64,000 bases of DNA from Bacteriovorax sp. BAL6_X (GCF_000443995.1 NZ_AUMC01000010.1:744001-808000); one strand, 5' to 3'. Shown: positions 8,328 through 16,853, counted from the first letter of the stretch. A program made the numbers and translations. Notes: generated by a model from the letters alone, not told the origin.

Positions 8328-9110
8328 TTGAATAAATTTATTATTGCCACAGCAATCACTCTATTAAGCACACAAGTATTTGCATCATTATCAGTTAATG
8401 ATGGCCTATCAAGTTGCCGCTTTTCAAAAAGTGAAGCTGCAATTAACTACGCTCGCGCACTTGAGGGTTCTACTAAGGCCGCTGCCTTACTTAAGAGAGG
8501 AGATCTTGCGCAGGTTGAATCTTGTTCAACGGCAATGACTGAAGCTCTTGCAAAGGGTGTGAGTTATAATGAATTAGCTAAAACTGTTAACACAAATTTT
8601 AATCACCTTGAAAATGGAATGGAGATCACTGTTGAGCTGCGTGGTAAGGACTTCTATGAAGTTAAGGGAGATAATCTTACTGGAACTAAGTCCACAATTG
8701 AAGGTGACTTTGATATGGTTATTAGCGTAGAGGGCTCTCGTAATGAAATCACACAAGGAATTCCTGCAAGAGAATTCCTTAATAAGATGAAATTAAATAT
8801 AGTCTCAAAAAAAGCGGTTCAAATTATTTTTGAAGAATACGATGTGGATACAGTTGTTCCGGCTATTGTAAAAAAATCTCTTTTTGGAAAAATTAAGCAA
8901 ATATCGATCAAGGCAGAAGACTTAGAAAGAGCAATCGCCCCAGTTCTTTCCGCTCAAGGTCTCGACTTAGCAGAGGACTTCAAGTTGAATACGGAAAAAG
9001 GCTCATTCACAATGGACTATTCGGTTTCAGCAATGGATTGTGGAGTCAATCAGCTCGATGAATTCGAGTGTCGCTCATCTTTTATCTTTCAATTATCTGC
9101 ACAATTTTAA
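8328..9110 (+). CDS. Hypothetical secreted protein
   Basis: 260 residues with a clear signal peptide (MNKFIIATAITLLSTQVFAS). I do not recognise a family. The mature part has alternating strands and ends in a phenylalanine after an aromatic-rich segment (FIFQLSAQF), and contains four cysteines (the pair MDCGVNQLDEFEC late). The start is a TTG at 8328, supported by AGGGAG eight bases upstream; no ATG fits. It is a single gene between the efflux operon and another secreted orphan; a hairpin at 9125-9148 follows. Confidence 0.65.
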   Translation: MNKFIIATAITLLSTQVFASLSVNDGLSSCRFSKSEAAINYARALEGSTKAAALLKRGDLAQVESCSTAMTEALAKGVSYNELAKTVNTNFNHLENGMEITVELRGKDFYEVKGDNLTGTKSTIEGDFDMVISVEGSRNEITQGIPAREFLNKMKLNIVSKKAVQIIFEEYDVDTVVPAIVKKSLFGKIKQISIKAEDLERAIAPVLSAQGLDLAEDFKLNTEKGSFTMDYSVSAMDCGVNQLDEFECRSSFIFQLSAQF

Positions 9111-9124
9111 TTGGCATAACTAGG

Positions 9125-9148
9125 GCGAGGCCATGTCGATGGCCTTGC
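9125..9148 (+). terminator. Hairpin after the gene at 8328-9110
   Basis: GCGAGGCCAT-GTCG-ATGGCCTTGC is a 10-bp stem with one G-T pair and a 4-base loop, 15 bases past the stop codon; a weak T-containing tail follows. Confidence 0.5.
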
Positions 9149-9230
9149 TATCTTACTGATATCTTTAGATCTCTGACATAAATATTTAATAATTGATATA
9201 ATTACTCCGTTAAGCGTATGGGAGATAATT

Positions 9231-10343
9231 ATGAGGAACTCGATTATTAAGATCTTAGCGCTTGTTGGCCTCTTGGCGACAGCTCCCCAGACTCATGCAA
9301 AAATGATTGTGGAGAAAGAGGAGTACTCTGGCGAGGCCATTGTCGAAGACTTTGCTCTGAAGAACTACTATCGTCGCTTCGTAAATATTACGGATAGTTA
9401 TAATCAAAGACGCAAAGACCCTGAGGTCTATGCTCAGTCCTTTAAAAATATCAAAGAGCAACATAAGTATTTTCGCTGGCTAAAGAAGACTGGCATCGGT
9501 GAGCTCCCTCCTGCAACGATTAAAAACGGTGTGGCCACCATTAGAGTTGGTAACTACAAATTACAATATTCCATTGAAACTCTGGTTAAGAATCAATTTC
9601 TTTTGAATGAGCGTCCTGTTGACTTCAAGAAGCTTGATTTTAATAAGGCCTTTGATGAACTAACTGAAAAGGTAAAGGCAACACGAAGGTTCACGCTTCT
9701 TGATCTTGTGATTCCTGCTGCTCATGCGGATGCCATGAGTGGACTTGAAAATACGCTTCTGGCAACCATGCTCTATGTGAACTCGGACTTCGCTGAAAGA
9801 GAGTGGTGTATTTCTTGTGACGATGAAAATGCAGAGGTAACAAAGAAGAACCTTGAGAGACTTCTAACAAGGGTCGATCAAATGCTTAACTCATGTGAAA
9901 ATGAAACCGCCAAGATTGAAGATATTTATTCAAACCTTTCTTTCTTTGCAGGTGACAACGACCAAGGTGGTTTCCGTTCTGAGTCAGCAACGACTCTAAA
10001 AAATCACTTTCCTGCTATTGAAGGTGAGCTTAAGGACTTTTCATGTGAGAAGCTGGTTTACAATGTGTATAAGGATGAAATCAATCCTGCGGACAGAAAC
10101 CTATTTGTTGAATATTACCGTTTTACACCTGAGAGACAGGCCCGCAATCAAAAGGCCGTGGCCAATTATAAGAGAATTGTAAAATCAAAATGTGATCGTA
10201 TTGCAGCTCTGAATGTATGTATGATCAGTAATTATTATGGAGCAGAGGATATTTATAATGATTCTCGCTCTCCTGGACAAAAGGAATACGATCGCCGTCG
10301 TAAGCCGTCACGAGAGTATCAGATTCGCGGTATTACTCAATAG
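9231..10343 (+). CDS. Hypothetical secreted protein
   Basis: 370 residues with a signal peptide (ending APQTHAK near residue 24). No family recognised. A notable feature is a second small-residue, signal-like patch in the middle (FTLLDLVIPAAHADAM, around residue 160), which resembles an internal processing site. The C-terminal half has seven cysteines, including WCISCDD, consistent with disulfides in the envelope. GGGAG seven bases before the ATG supports the start. A cytoplasmic orphan gene begins 33 bases downstream and may be cotranscribed. Confidence 0.65.
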   Translation: MRNSIIKILALVGLLATAPQTHAKMIVEKEEYSGEAIVEDFALKNYYRRFVNITDSYNQRRKDPEVYAQSFKNIKEQHKYFRWLKKTGIGELPPATIKNGVATIRVGNYKLQYSIETLVKNQFLLNERPVDFKKLDFNKAFDELTEKVKATRRFTLLDLVIPAAHADAMSGLENTLLATMLYVNSDFAEREWCISCDDENAEVTKKNLERLLTRVDQMLNSCENETAKIEDIYSNLSFFAGDNDQGGFRSESATTLKNHFPAIEGELKDFSCEKLVYNVYKDEINPADRNLFVEYYRFTPERQARNQKAVANYKRIVKSKCDRIAALNVCMISNYYGAEDIYNDSRSPGQKEYDRRRKPSREYQIRGITQ

Positions 10344-10376
10344 GCAGCTTAGGAATTATGTGATAGAAAGACGACT

Positions 10377-10892
10377 ATGGACCAATTACAAGAAACATTT
10401 GAAGAAATATTAGAAAAAGTAGAATTTAAGAAAATGGATCAATTTGAAGAATTTCTTCATAAATGCATTCATGTCTCTAATGATTCATCTAAGAGTACAT
10501 ATGCCGTCTATGAGAATATGGTATTCAAATTAGATGCATTCTTTAAAGGTTTCGTTAATTTTCAAAATGAATTCGGTAAAGATAAGAAGTATATCGCAGC
10601 AGTTCATGCCCTAAGTGCCATTTGCTATGGCCTAGGAATTGAGCTTGAAGACGAAGAGCTTTTCATTATTTACCATCTAAAAGACCAAGGTAAATTCAGA
10701 AAAAGAGAAAAAGATCTTCACTCAGAACTTAAAAACCTTTGGGCCGGCTATCCTTACCAAGAATTTGCCATGGCCGATGTGGACTTCTCTCACTCATTAA
10801 AAAACTTAATGCGTGCAAAATTCATCGACTACCGCCGCGGAAACCTTCACATCAATCAGTCTTTGATTATACGTTTTAAAGATCGCTATTAA
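10377..10892 (+). CDS. Hypothetical cytoplasmic protein
   Basis: 171 residues, charged, helical, without signal peptide or membrane segments. I do not recognise a family. The pattern near the end (SLKNLMRAKFIDYRRGNLHINQSLIIRFKDRY) could be a small winged-helix-like tail, but that is a guess. The ribosome site is weak (GAAAG). The stop codon TAA is followed after two bases by the first unit of the 119-bp repeat array. Confidence 0.6.
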   Translation: MDQLQETFEEILEKVEFKKMDQFEEFLHKCIHVSNDSSKSTYAVYENMVFKLDAFFKGFVNFQNEFGKDKKYIAAVHALSAICYGLGIELEDEELFIIYHLKDQGKFRKREKDLHSELKNLWAGYPYQEFAMADVDFSHSLKNLMRAKFIDYRRGNLHINQSLIIRFKDRY

Positions 10893-10894
10893 GC

Positions 10895-11251
10895 ACCCGC
10901 AAAATTGGCCGCCCAAAGGCGGGCTATTGTTTGCGGTGCTAGGCCCCTTACTCTTCAGCTAGAGATTTACGTCGAGAGCGAGGGTTCAAGCCCGAGCGGT
11001 TCGTCTCAAGGCCACCCGCAAAATTGACTGGCCAAAGCCAGTCTATTGTTTGCGGTGCTAGGCCCCTTACACTTCAGCTAGAGATTAGTGTCGAGAGCGA
11101 GGGGCCAAGCCCGAGCGGTTCGTCTCAAGGCCACCCGCAAAATTGACTGGCCAAAGCCAGTCTATTGTTTGCGGTGCTAGGCCCCCAACTCTTCAGCTAG
11201 AGATTAGCGTCGAGAGCGAGGGTTCAAGCCCGAGCGGTTCGTCTCAAGGCC
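10895..11251 (+). repeat. Three tandem 119-bp structured repeats
   Basis: Units start at 10895, 11014 and 11133 and the period is exactly 119 bp, giving 357 bp without interruption. Each unit contains: an outer stem CCGCAAA/TTTGCGG enclosing a 7-bp inner hairpin with loop CAAA; a conserved GGTGCTAG and, about 20 bases on, AGCTAGA; then GGG-ttcaa-CCC-like pairing inside a GAGA.../...TCTC stem. Units 2 and 3 share the inner stem GACTGGC/GCCAGTC, while unit 1 has GGCCGCC/GGCGGGC: different bases, 6 of 7 pairs kept. GC content is far above the surroundings. A diverged solo copy lies at 62031-62205. Confidence 0.85.
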
Positions 11252-11301
11252 AATGGGAAAGTCTACGCAATATAAAAACGATATTTTCACGAAGTGAAAA
11301 T
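11252..11301 (+). repeat. Tail of the repeat array with closing hairpin
   Basis: After the third unit comes AATGGGAAAG-TCTACGC and then the perfect hairpin ATTTTCAC-GAA-GTGAAAAT (11283-11301). The solo copy at 62 kb has the same order: CAATGGGAAGG, GCTGCG, then a different perfect 8-bp hairpin. This tail is therefore part of the element; only the 119-bp part has been amplified here. Confidence 0.65.
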
Positions 11302-11502
11302 GAGTAACAAATTTTAGCCAAAGAAAGTCTGTCATCGTTTTCTCATATAGCCAATTTTCATAATTAAAATCTTTAGCATTTCTTGAGGTGGACACTCATT
11401 GTTCCTATCTTATTTAAACCTATTCCTAAGTTGTTAAATTAGTAATGTTTAGTCCTTGTTGCCCGATAAGTAGTTATCAATTCATTTTTAGGGGTAATCA
11501 AA
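11302..11502. other. AT-rich gap with no recognisable feature
   Basis: With the array before it this forms a 610-bp stretch without a protein gene. In 11302-11502 I see no open frame with a credible start, no RNA gene and no strong hairpin; only the ribosome site AGGGG of the next gene near 11490 stands out. Confidence 0.6.
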
Positions 11503-12417
11503 TTGAAATTTAAAGAAGTTGTTAGAGCTATGTTTGAAGATTTGATCCAGGTGCTTTTTCTTTATGCAAGGTCAACGAAAAAGCACCTGGATACAAAGTT
11601 CATAGTCAGTTTAGTTGCTTGTTTATGTTCTAGCGTCTATGGACGTGATCTTTTATATGGAACTTTAGAGCAGCGTTTTTCCGGTGACCTTAAAGAAAAG
11701 GTTGATAAAAATATATCCGAATTTAAGACAAAAGCCGATAAGATAGAGAAGAAATATGAGATATATATTTCTAGCTGCGTGAGTAGTCTGAAAAAAAATC
11801 AAAACCTTGAAGAGTATACAGACTGCGAAAGGAGGCAGCGTTATTTATTTAAGAAAAAGTTTGGAGAGAGTCCTGGCTACATCATTTCTAAAATTGATTT
11901 GAATATTGAGGATATCTATGTCGCTAATATATTTAAGAGCGCTAAAGGAAAAGAGTCTATTGGGAAACTAGGAATTAAGTTTGAGAAAGAACCTGGTGCA
12001 AGGGATGGAGTTCAAGTTAAGATATATGTAAAGCTAAAGAACGAACATTACTCTGATTTTGTATTTACGTATGGAGTAGTGGAGAAGTTTGAAAATGGAC
12101 GTGTAAAACTTTTATCGAATCAAGATATGTGGATAAATGTTGATGAAATGAAAGAAGTGTTTAAGTTCAAAGACGATGTTTTTAAACTTACAAGAGAAGA
12201 GTTGAGAAAGAAATACACATTTGCTGGAAAAAGTTTAGGTTGTGAAGGTAAGAAATTTGCATGCGTTGATAGTTGCGGAGTTAGTAAGGTGAAGGATGAT
12301 CATGTAATCATGTATCTTGAGAGTGATGATGACCTATTAGATGAGGACAAGGTACTGATTAATGAGTTATTGAATTCAAATGGTGAGTTTGCTTGTTATG
12401 TAAATTTACTTCTTTAA
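11503..12417 (+). CDS. Hypothetical secreted protein with in-frame palindrome insertion near its N-terminus
   Basis: 304 residues, family not recognised. The TTG at 11503 follows AGGGG by eight bases and is the likely start. Codons of about 13-30 are made by a 54-bp palindromic repeat (11539-11592); after it the protein resumes with KFIVSLVACLCSSVYGRD, a normal signal-peptide core. Without the insert the protein would begin with an ordinary short basic N-terminus. The mature part is lysine-rich with several cysteines (SCVSSL, YTDCERR, LGCEGKKFACVDSCG) and is presumably exported if the lengthened leader still works. It is followed by another orphan gene. Confidence 0.6.
   Translation: MKFKEVVRAMFEDLIQVLFLYARSTKKHLDTKFIVSLVACLCSSVYGRDLLYGTLEQRFSGDLKEKVDKNISEFKTKADKIEKKYEIYISSCVSSLKKNQNLEEYTDCERRQRYLFKKKFGESPGYIISKIDLNIEDIYVANIFKSAKGKESIGKLGIKFEKEPGARDGVQVKIYVKLKNEHYSDFVFTYGVVEKFENGRVKLLSNQDMWINVDEMKEVFKFKDDVFKLTREELRKKYTFAGKSLGCEGKKFACVDSCGVSKVKDDHVIMYLESDDDLLDEDKVLINELLNSNGEFACYVNLLL
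11539..11592 (+). repeat. In-frame palindromic repeat (copy A)
   Basis: ATCCAGGTGCTTTTTC (11545-11560) is repeated as its exact reverse complement GAAAAAGCACCTGGAT (11577-11592), a 16-bp stem around a 16-base loop. The 54-bp unit equals 18 codons and keeps the frame of the surrounding gene. Its first 39 bp recur at 13494-13532 with three differences. Confidence 0.8.
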
Positions 12418-12452
12418 GTTGTAAAGCGATGGGAGCTCTTATCTTTGGTAGT

Positions 12453-12464
12453 GAAAAAGCACCT
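12453..12464 (+). repeat. Half-copy of the palindromic repeat
   Basis: GAAAAAGCACCT, in the gap between the two orphan genes, matches the right arm of copy A for 12 bases. It is short, so chance is possible, but it lies between the two longer copies. Confidence 0.4.
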
Positions 12465-12495
12465 TGAACCGAATGCTAATTTATAGGACAGGCTT

Positions 12496-13464
12496 GTGTT
12501 AGATTTTATATTTATATTCTTGTTACTTTATTTTTTACTTTCTCACATTAAAATAAAGGAGAGGAGAGGATTCTATATCCTTTTTATTTTATGTTATTTA
12601 ATCTTAAAACCAATTGCATGGGGGGTGTTAGTAAAAGATGACTATAAAGTTAAAAATAAATACCTTTTTGATTTGTCTAGTGAGTCTCTTGAGCGAGCAG
12701 ATTGGTTTGCTAGAAATGCAACGCTTTTATTCCCTTTGTGGGGAGTTGTTTATTTTATAAAAAGTAAGATTGCAGAGTCTAAAAAGTATCCATATCTTTC
12801 TGATGCGCCTTATTTTTTGAAAGATCTTTCAAAGAGGTGTTTTGACATAAATGAATCATATTCCTTACAAAATGGGGCATGCCGTCAGCTACTTGAAGCT
12901 CTTTATAATATAAAAAATAACGATGCTTTCTCGAGGGATTTTATTAAGGCGATTTGGGATATAAATATAAAAAAGAACTCTAGGTTTAGTGTGTCAAATT
13001 TTGAGCTGTGGAGCGGCAGAATGAGGGATAGTTCGCGTTATAGTATTAAAATTCCTTTGAAGTGTGGGATACCTGAAGAGGTATACTTATACTTTTCTCT
13101 TTTGAATAGTGGGCAGCCTGTGCAAGATATGCTTTCCTATTATAACTCTATGTTTGCTAACGGGGCATGTTCCGGTTTTTCTTACTCTTATCATTTAACT
13201 CTAAGAAGAGCTATTCAGAGTGGTTATTTTTACAATGTTGAAGATCATAATGATGACATAATTTTATACGCTTATGATAATCCTTATATCTCTCGTGCTT
13301 TAAGTTCACTTTATACCTCAGATTTAAATTATGAAAGAAAGAGACCAACATATTTTACTCGACTTTCTAAGTATTACAGAATAACTGCATGTAAATATAG
13401 ACCAAAATACAACTTCAAAGATATAGAAGAAAACTGTAGAAAATATTTTGGATATACTGAATAA
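12496..13464 (+). CDS. Hypothetical membrane-anchored protein
   Basis: 322 residues, family not recognised. Two hydrophobic segments at the N-terminus (about residues 2-17 and 26-45) and a third near residues 72-88 (ATLLFPLWGVVYFIKSK) suggest inner-membrane insertion. The remainder is polar, rich in Tyr, Ser and Lys, with several cysteines. Start is GTG at 12496 with AGGA seven bases upstream. Base composition is more AT-rich than most neighbours. The gene sits between copies of the palindromic repeat, so recent gain is possible. Confidence 0.55.
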   Translation: MLDFIFIFLLLYFLLSHIKIKERRGFYILFILCYLILKPIAWGVLVKDDYKVKNKYLFDLSSESLERADWFARNATLLFPLWGVVYFIKSKIAESKKYPYLSDAPYFLKDLSKRCFDINESYSLQNGACRQLLEALYNIKNNDAFSRDFIKAIWDINIKKNSRFSVSNFELWSGRMRDSSRYSIKIPLKCGIPEEVYLYFSLLNSGQPVQDMLSYYNSMFANGACSGFSYSYHLTLRRAIQSGYFYNVEDHNDDIILYAYDNPYISRALSSLYTSDLNYERKRPTYFTRLSKYYRITACKYRPKYNFKDIEENCRKYFGYTE

Positions 13465-13493
13465 TATAGCTGTCCTTGGGTTTTTATTAGTAA

Positions 13494-13532
13494 GATTTGA
13501 TCCAGATGCTTTTTCTTTACGCAAGGTAAACG
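13494..13532 (+). repeat. Palindromic repeat, copy B (39 bp)
   Basis: Matches 11539-11577 at 36 of 39 positions (starts GATTTGATCCAGATGC). Here the right arm is not conserved; a weaker pairing GATTTGA/TCAAATC spans 13494 to about 13550. It lies in the gap between the orphan membrane gene and the end of recQ. Confidence 0.75.
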
Positions 13533-13574
13533 CAAAATTACCTCAAATCAAAGTCTTATAGGTAATGATCAGAA

Positions 13575-15458
13575 TTAAAAATCGTTATTAAGAGCTTCAA
13601 GGAAAATCTTCCCAAAGCGCTTAAGCTTCTTAGGCCCAACCCCATAGATGCTTTCGAGATCATCGAGAGTTTGTGGGCGTTGGGCGGCCATCTCCATAAG
13701 AGTCTTGTCTGGAAAAATCTTAAAGGCCTGTGTGCGTTTCTGTTTGGCAAGCTTTGATCGTAGAACTTTTAAATTCTCATACGTTGTTTTATCTGTTCCG
13801 TCATTAGGCTTATATGTGGCGACAGCTTTCTTGCGAGTTGTGGCCTTTTTGCGAACTGCTTTCTTCTTTGTTGCTTTTGCTTTAGTCGCAGTGGACTTTG
13901 ATGCTGGTGCACCTTTTTTAAAGTCTGCACGAATCATGACTTGCTTGCGATCTTCAATAACATCGATGGCCGATTGAGTAAGTTTTATCTCTGAACTTCC
14001 GTCCATAACCATCTTTAGATGACCTTGAGCAATTAGTTGGCGACATAGAGAATAGAGAAACCCTTCGTCTTCCTTACTTGCATAACCAAAGCTTGTGATA
14101 TGGTGGTGGCCATTTTTTTGAATGACGCCAGAAATATTTCCTTTGAGAACATCGACGATATAGTGGACGTTGTAGCGCTGGTCAGTTTCATAAACACAAG
14201 TGAGAACGGTCTTGGCAATTTCAGTTGCATTAATAAGCTTCTGCTTAGTCTGTTGACTTAAGCAGATATCACAATTACCACATGGGCCTTGATAGGGGTC
14301 ATTAAAGTAATTAAGAAGAACTTCGCGGCGACAAGTTGTGGCCTCGCAAAAACCAAGAATGGCATCAAGCTTTTCTTCATTCACGCGGCGACGAGCTGCT
14401 GCGCCAACGCCTTTATTAGCAATTCTTTTTAAAAGAACAAGATCTCTTAGCCCATAGAACATTAAAACTTGAGAAGGGAGTCCGTCGCGTCCTGCTCGTC
14501 CCGTTTCCTGATAATAAGACTCAAGACACTTTGGCATATCCATATGGGCAACAAAGCGTACGTCGGCCTTATCAATACCCATTCCAAATGCAATAGTTGC
14601 CACAACGATGACATTCTTTTGGGTGATAAATTTCTCTTGAACTTTTTCGCGGTAGCTGGCACTCATTCCCGCATGGTAGGCATAGGCCTTAAAACCAGCC
14701 TTAACTAATTTATCTGCACACTCTTCGACACCCTTGCGTGAAAGGCAGTAGACGATTCCTGATTGGCCATCAAGATTATCTTGAACAAATTGCGTGAGAC
14801 GATAGAAGTCTTTTTCTTTCGTTGTCTTCTTTTGAACTTCGTATGTAATATTTGGTCGATCAAAAGAGCTGATAAAGAGACTTGAGCCATGGAGGTTTAG
14901 ACAGCGAATGATCTCACCACGTGTTGCTTCACCGGCCGTTGCTGTTAGAGCAATGCGAGGGATGTCGGGAAATTTCTTTGTGATCATGCCAAGCTGCATA
15001 TACTCAGGTCTAAAGTCATGGCCCCATTGAGAAACACAGTGGGCCTCATCAATGGCAAAGAGAGAAATCTCAATGCGATCTAAGATTCGCTGAAAGTATT
15101 CGTTCATCATACGCTCCGGCGAGACGTAGAGGATCTTTATATTTCCATTGAGAAGATTTCCCACAATATCATCTTGTTCACTATGAGAAATTGATGAGTT
15201 TAAGTAAGCCGCTTCGACGCCTTTTTCAATAAGGGCGTCAACTTGGTCTTTCATAAGAGCGATGAGGGGAGAGATAACAATGGCCGTCCCAAAGCGGGCA
15301 AGTGCTGGAATTTGATAGCACAAAGACTTCCCACCACCTGTTGGCATGAGGACCAGTGCGTTATTTCCTGCAATGACACTTTCCACAATCTTTTCTTGAT
15401 TGCCGCGAAAGGTACTATAACCAAATATATTTTGAAGTATCTCGATTCCTTGACTCAC
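13575..15458 (-). CDS. recQ: ATP-dependent DNA helicase RecQ
   Basis: 627 residues, normal for RecQ. Unwinds DNA 3'-5' during recombination and fork repair. Order: superfamily-2 helicase core with Walker A PTGGGKS (K44), DEAH box (137-140) and FDRPNI, HAGM and QETGRAGRDG motifs; zinc-binding cysteines C376, C393, C396, C399; winged-helix RQC domain; a Lys/Ala/Thr linker (about residues 525-548); and a C-terminal HRDC domain with YGVGPKKLKRFG. The start is a GTG at 15458 with no ribosome site; TAAACT lies six bases before it, so a leaderless message is possible. It is divergent from tesA. Confidence 0.95.
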   Translation of the reverse strand: MSQGIEILQNIFGYSTFRGNQEKIVESVIAGNNALVLMPTGGGKSLCYQIPALARFGTAIVISPLIALMKDQVDALIEKGVEAAYLNSSISHSEQDDIVGNLLNGNIKILYVSPERMMNEYFQRILDRIEISLFAIDEAHCVSQWGHDFRPEYMQLGMITKKFPDIPRIALTATAGEATRGEIIRCLNLHGSSLFISSFDRPNITYEVQKKTTKEKDFYRLTQFVQDNLDGQSGIVYCLSRKGVEECADKLVKAGFKAYAYHAGMSASYREKVQEKFITQKNVIVVATIAFGMGIDKADVRFVAHMDMPKCLESYYQETGRAGRDGLPSQVLMFYGLRDLVLLKRIANKGVGAAARRRVNEEKLDAILGFCEATTCRREVLLNYFNDPYQGPCGNCDICLSQQTKQKLINATEIAKTVLTCVYETDQRYNVHYIVDVLKGNISGVIQKNGHHHITSFGYASKEDEGFLYSLCRQLIAQGHLKMVMDGSSEIKLTQSAIDVIEDRKQVMIRADFKKGAPASKSTATKAKATKKKAVRKKATTRKKAVATYKPNDGTDKTTYENLKVLRSKLAKQKRTQAFKIFPDKTLMEMAAQRPQTLDDLESIYGVGPKKLKRFGKIFLEALNNDF

Positions 15459-15588
15459 TAATCTAGTTTAACTGATGAAAGAGGGCCAGCAAAGCATTAA
15501 TAAAGGCTTTGTTAAATCTTTGTAAAAAAGCGAAATGAGCTTCGCTATTTTTGCTGTGATGCCCTAAAATAATATGATTGGAGTTGTT

Positions 15589-16179
15589 ATGAATAAAATT
15601 TTACTAGTTCTATTAATTAGTCTCTCAACTTTTGCTGCGCCAAAAGTTCTCTTTCTCGGAGACTCTCTTACTGCCGGATATGGAATTGATCCAGAGAAGG
15701 CCTACCCAAATCTTGTGAAAGATATCTTGAAAAAAGATGGAATCAAAATTGAAGTCATGAATGCAAGTATTAGCGGCTCTACTTCAGCATCTGCAATCTC
15801 TCGCCTTAAGTGGTCACTAAGAGGCAAGCCAGATGTCATGCTTCTTGCCCTCGGGGCAAATGATGGGCTACGTGGAATAAAGCTTCATTCAACAAAAGAG
15901 AATTTAAAAAATGCTATCAAGCTTGCAAAGAGTAAGGGTGTAAAGGTTATTCTCGCTGGAATGCAGATCCCTCCAAATTATAGCCCTGAGTATACGAAAG
16001 AATTTCAAAAAATGTTTCCTGACTTAAAGAAAGAAGAGGGAGTTACTCTTCTTCCATTCTTACTAAAGGATGTAGCAGGACAGCGTCAGTATAATATTGA
16101 TGATGGCATCCACCCAAATGAGGAAGGACACAAGATTATTGCAAAGACGGTCGCACCGTTTATAAGGAAAGCTTTATAA
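15589..16179 (+). CDS. tesA: SGNH-hydrolase esterase, TesA-like (acyl-CoA thioesterase I/lysophospholipase L1)
   Basis: 196 residues with signal peptide (MNKILLVLLISLSTFAA), so periplasmic. SGNH blocks are all visible: FLGDSLTAGYG with the nucleophilic serine, the glycine block, LALGANDGLRG with the Asn, and DGIHPNEEGH with the catalytic Asp and His. The ATG at 15589 is preferred over one 15 bases earlier because GGAG lies five bases before it. Its stop shares a base with the next start (TAATG). In E. coli tesA is also next to ybbA-ybbP, so the linkage itself is conserved and supports the call. Confidence 0.88.
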   Translation: MNKILLVLLISLSTFAAPKVLFLGDSLTAGYGIDPEKAYPNLVKDILKKDGIKIEVMNASISGSTSASAISRLKWSLRGKPDVMLLALGANDGLRGIKLHSTKENLKNAIKLAKSKGVKVILAGMQIPPNYSPEYTKEFQKMFPDLKKEEGVTLLPFLLKDVAGQRQYNIDDGIHPNEEGHKIIAKTVAPFIRKAL

Positions 16180-16853
16180 TGACTGAATTAGTATTATCAC
16201 TCAAAGAAGTTAGAAAGGATTTTTCTCAAGGAGAAGAAATCCTCAATGTTTTAAAAGGTGTTGAGCTTGGAGTTAGCGAAGGGGAGACCATCGCAATCCT
16301 AGGTAAATCAGGAAGTGGAAAATCAACGCTCTTATCACTCTTATGTGGAATTGATGATGCCACTAGTGGTGATATTTCATATCGCAATAATTCACTTAAA
16401 GATCTAAATAGTGAAGAAATCACTGATCTTCGAGCAAAGCATATTGGTGTGGTCTTTCAACAATTTCATTTATTAGAACATCTAAATGCATATGAAAATG
16501 TTTTACTTCCTCTAGAGGTTAATGGTGTTTCCGATAAAAGTCGTGTTGATTACTTTCTTGAAAAAGTTGGCATGAGTCATCGAAAGACCCACTTCCCAAA
16601 TCAATTAAGCGGTGGAGAGAAGCAGCGAATTGCCATTGCTCGCGCTCTCGTAACTCACCCTGGAGTTCTTCTGGCAGATGAGCCAAGTGGAAGCCTTGAT
16701 GAAAATACAGGTGATGAAGTCATGAATCTCATTTTTGATATCGTTCGCGATGAAAAGATGAGTCTTATCCTTGTTACTCACGATAAGGATTTAGCAAAGA
16801 GGTGTGAGAAGATTTATCACTTAGAAAATGGAGTGCTAAGTCTTGAAGCTTAA
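16179..16853 (+). CDS. ABC transporter ATPase, YbbA/LolD-like
   Basis: 224 residues, one nucleotide-binding domain: Walker A GKSGSGKSTLL, Q-loop VVFQQFHLLEHL, signature LSGGEKQRIAIARAL, Walker B VLLADEPSGSLD and switch histidine LVTHDKDL. This is the MacB/LolD/YbbA branch, which powers mechanotransmission-type exporters rather than importers. The gene overlaps tesA by one base and the permease gene by 11, so the three are surely one operon. Substrate unknown; a role with lipids or lipoproteins is suggested only by tesA. Confidence 0.9.
   Translation: MTELVLSLKEVRKDFSQGEEILNVLKGVELGVSEGETIAILGKSGSGKSTLLSLLCGIDDATSGDISYRNNSLKDLNSEEITDLRAKHIGVVFQQFHLLEHLNAYENVLLPLEVNGVSDKSRVDYFLEKVGMSHRKTHFPNQLSGGEKQRIAIARALVTHPGVLLADEPSGSLDENTGDEVMNLIFDIVRDEKMSLILVTHDKDLAKRCEKIYHLENGVLSLEA

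Noticed and set aside
11219-11232. tRNA T-arm in the repeat (GGGTTCAAGCCC)
   Set aside because: The stem and seven-base loop do not fit a tRNA T-arm, and no acceptor or anticodon arms are present.
10895-11251. CRISPR array
   Set aside because: Units are 119 bp, directly abutting, with no variable spacers and no cas genes nearby.
10895-11301. Integron attC sites
   Set aside because: No integrase-type R' and R'' boxes, no cassettes between units and no integrase gene.
11204-11395. Small protein gene on the minus strand overlapping the third repeat unit
   Set aside because: It reads through the structured repeat and its AT-rich flank, has no ribosome site and no family resemblance.
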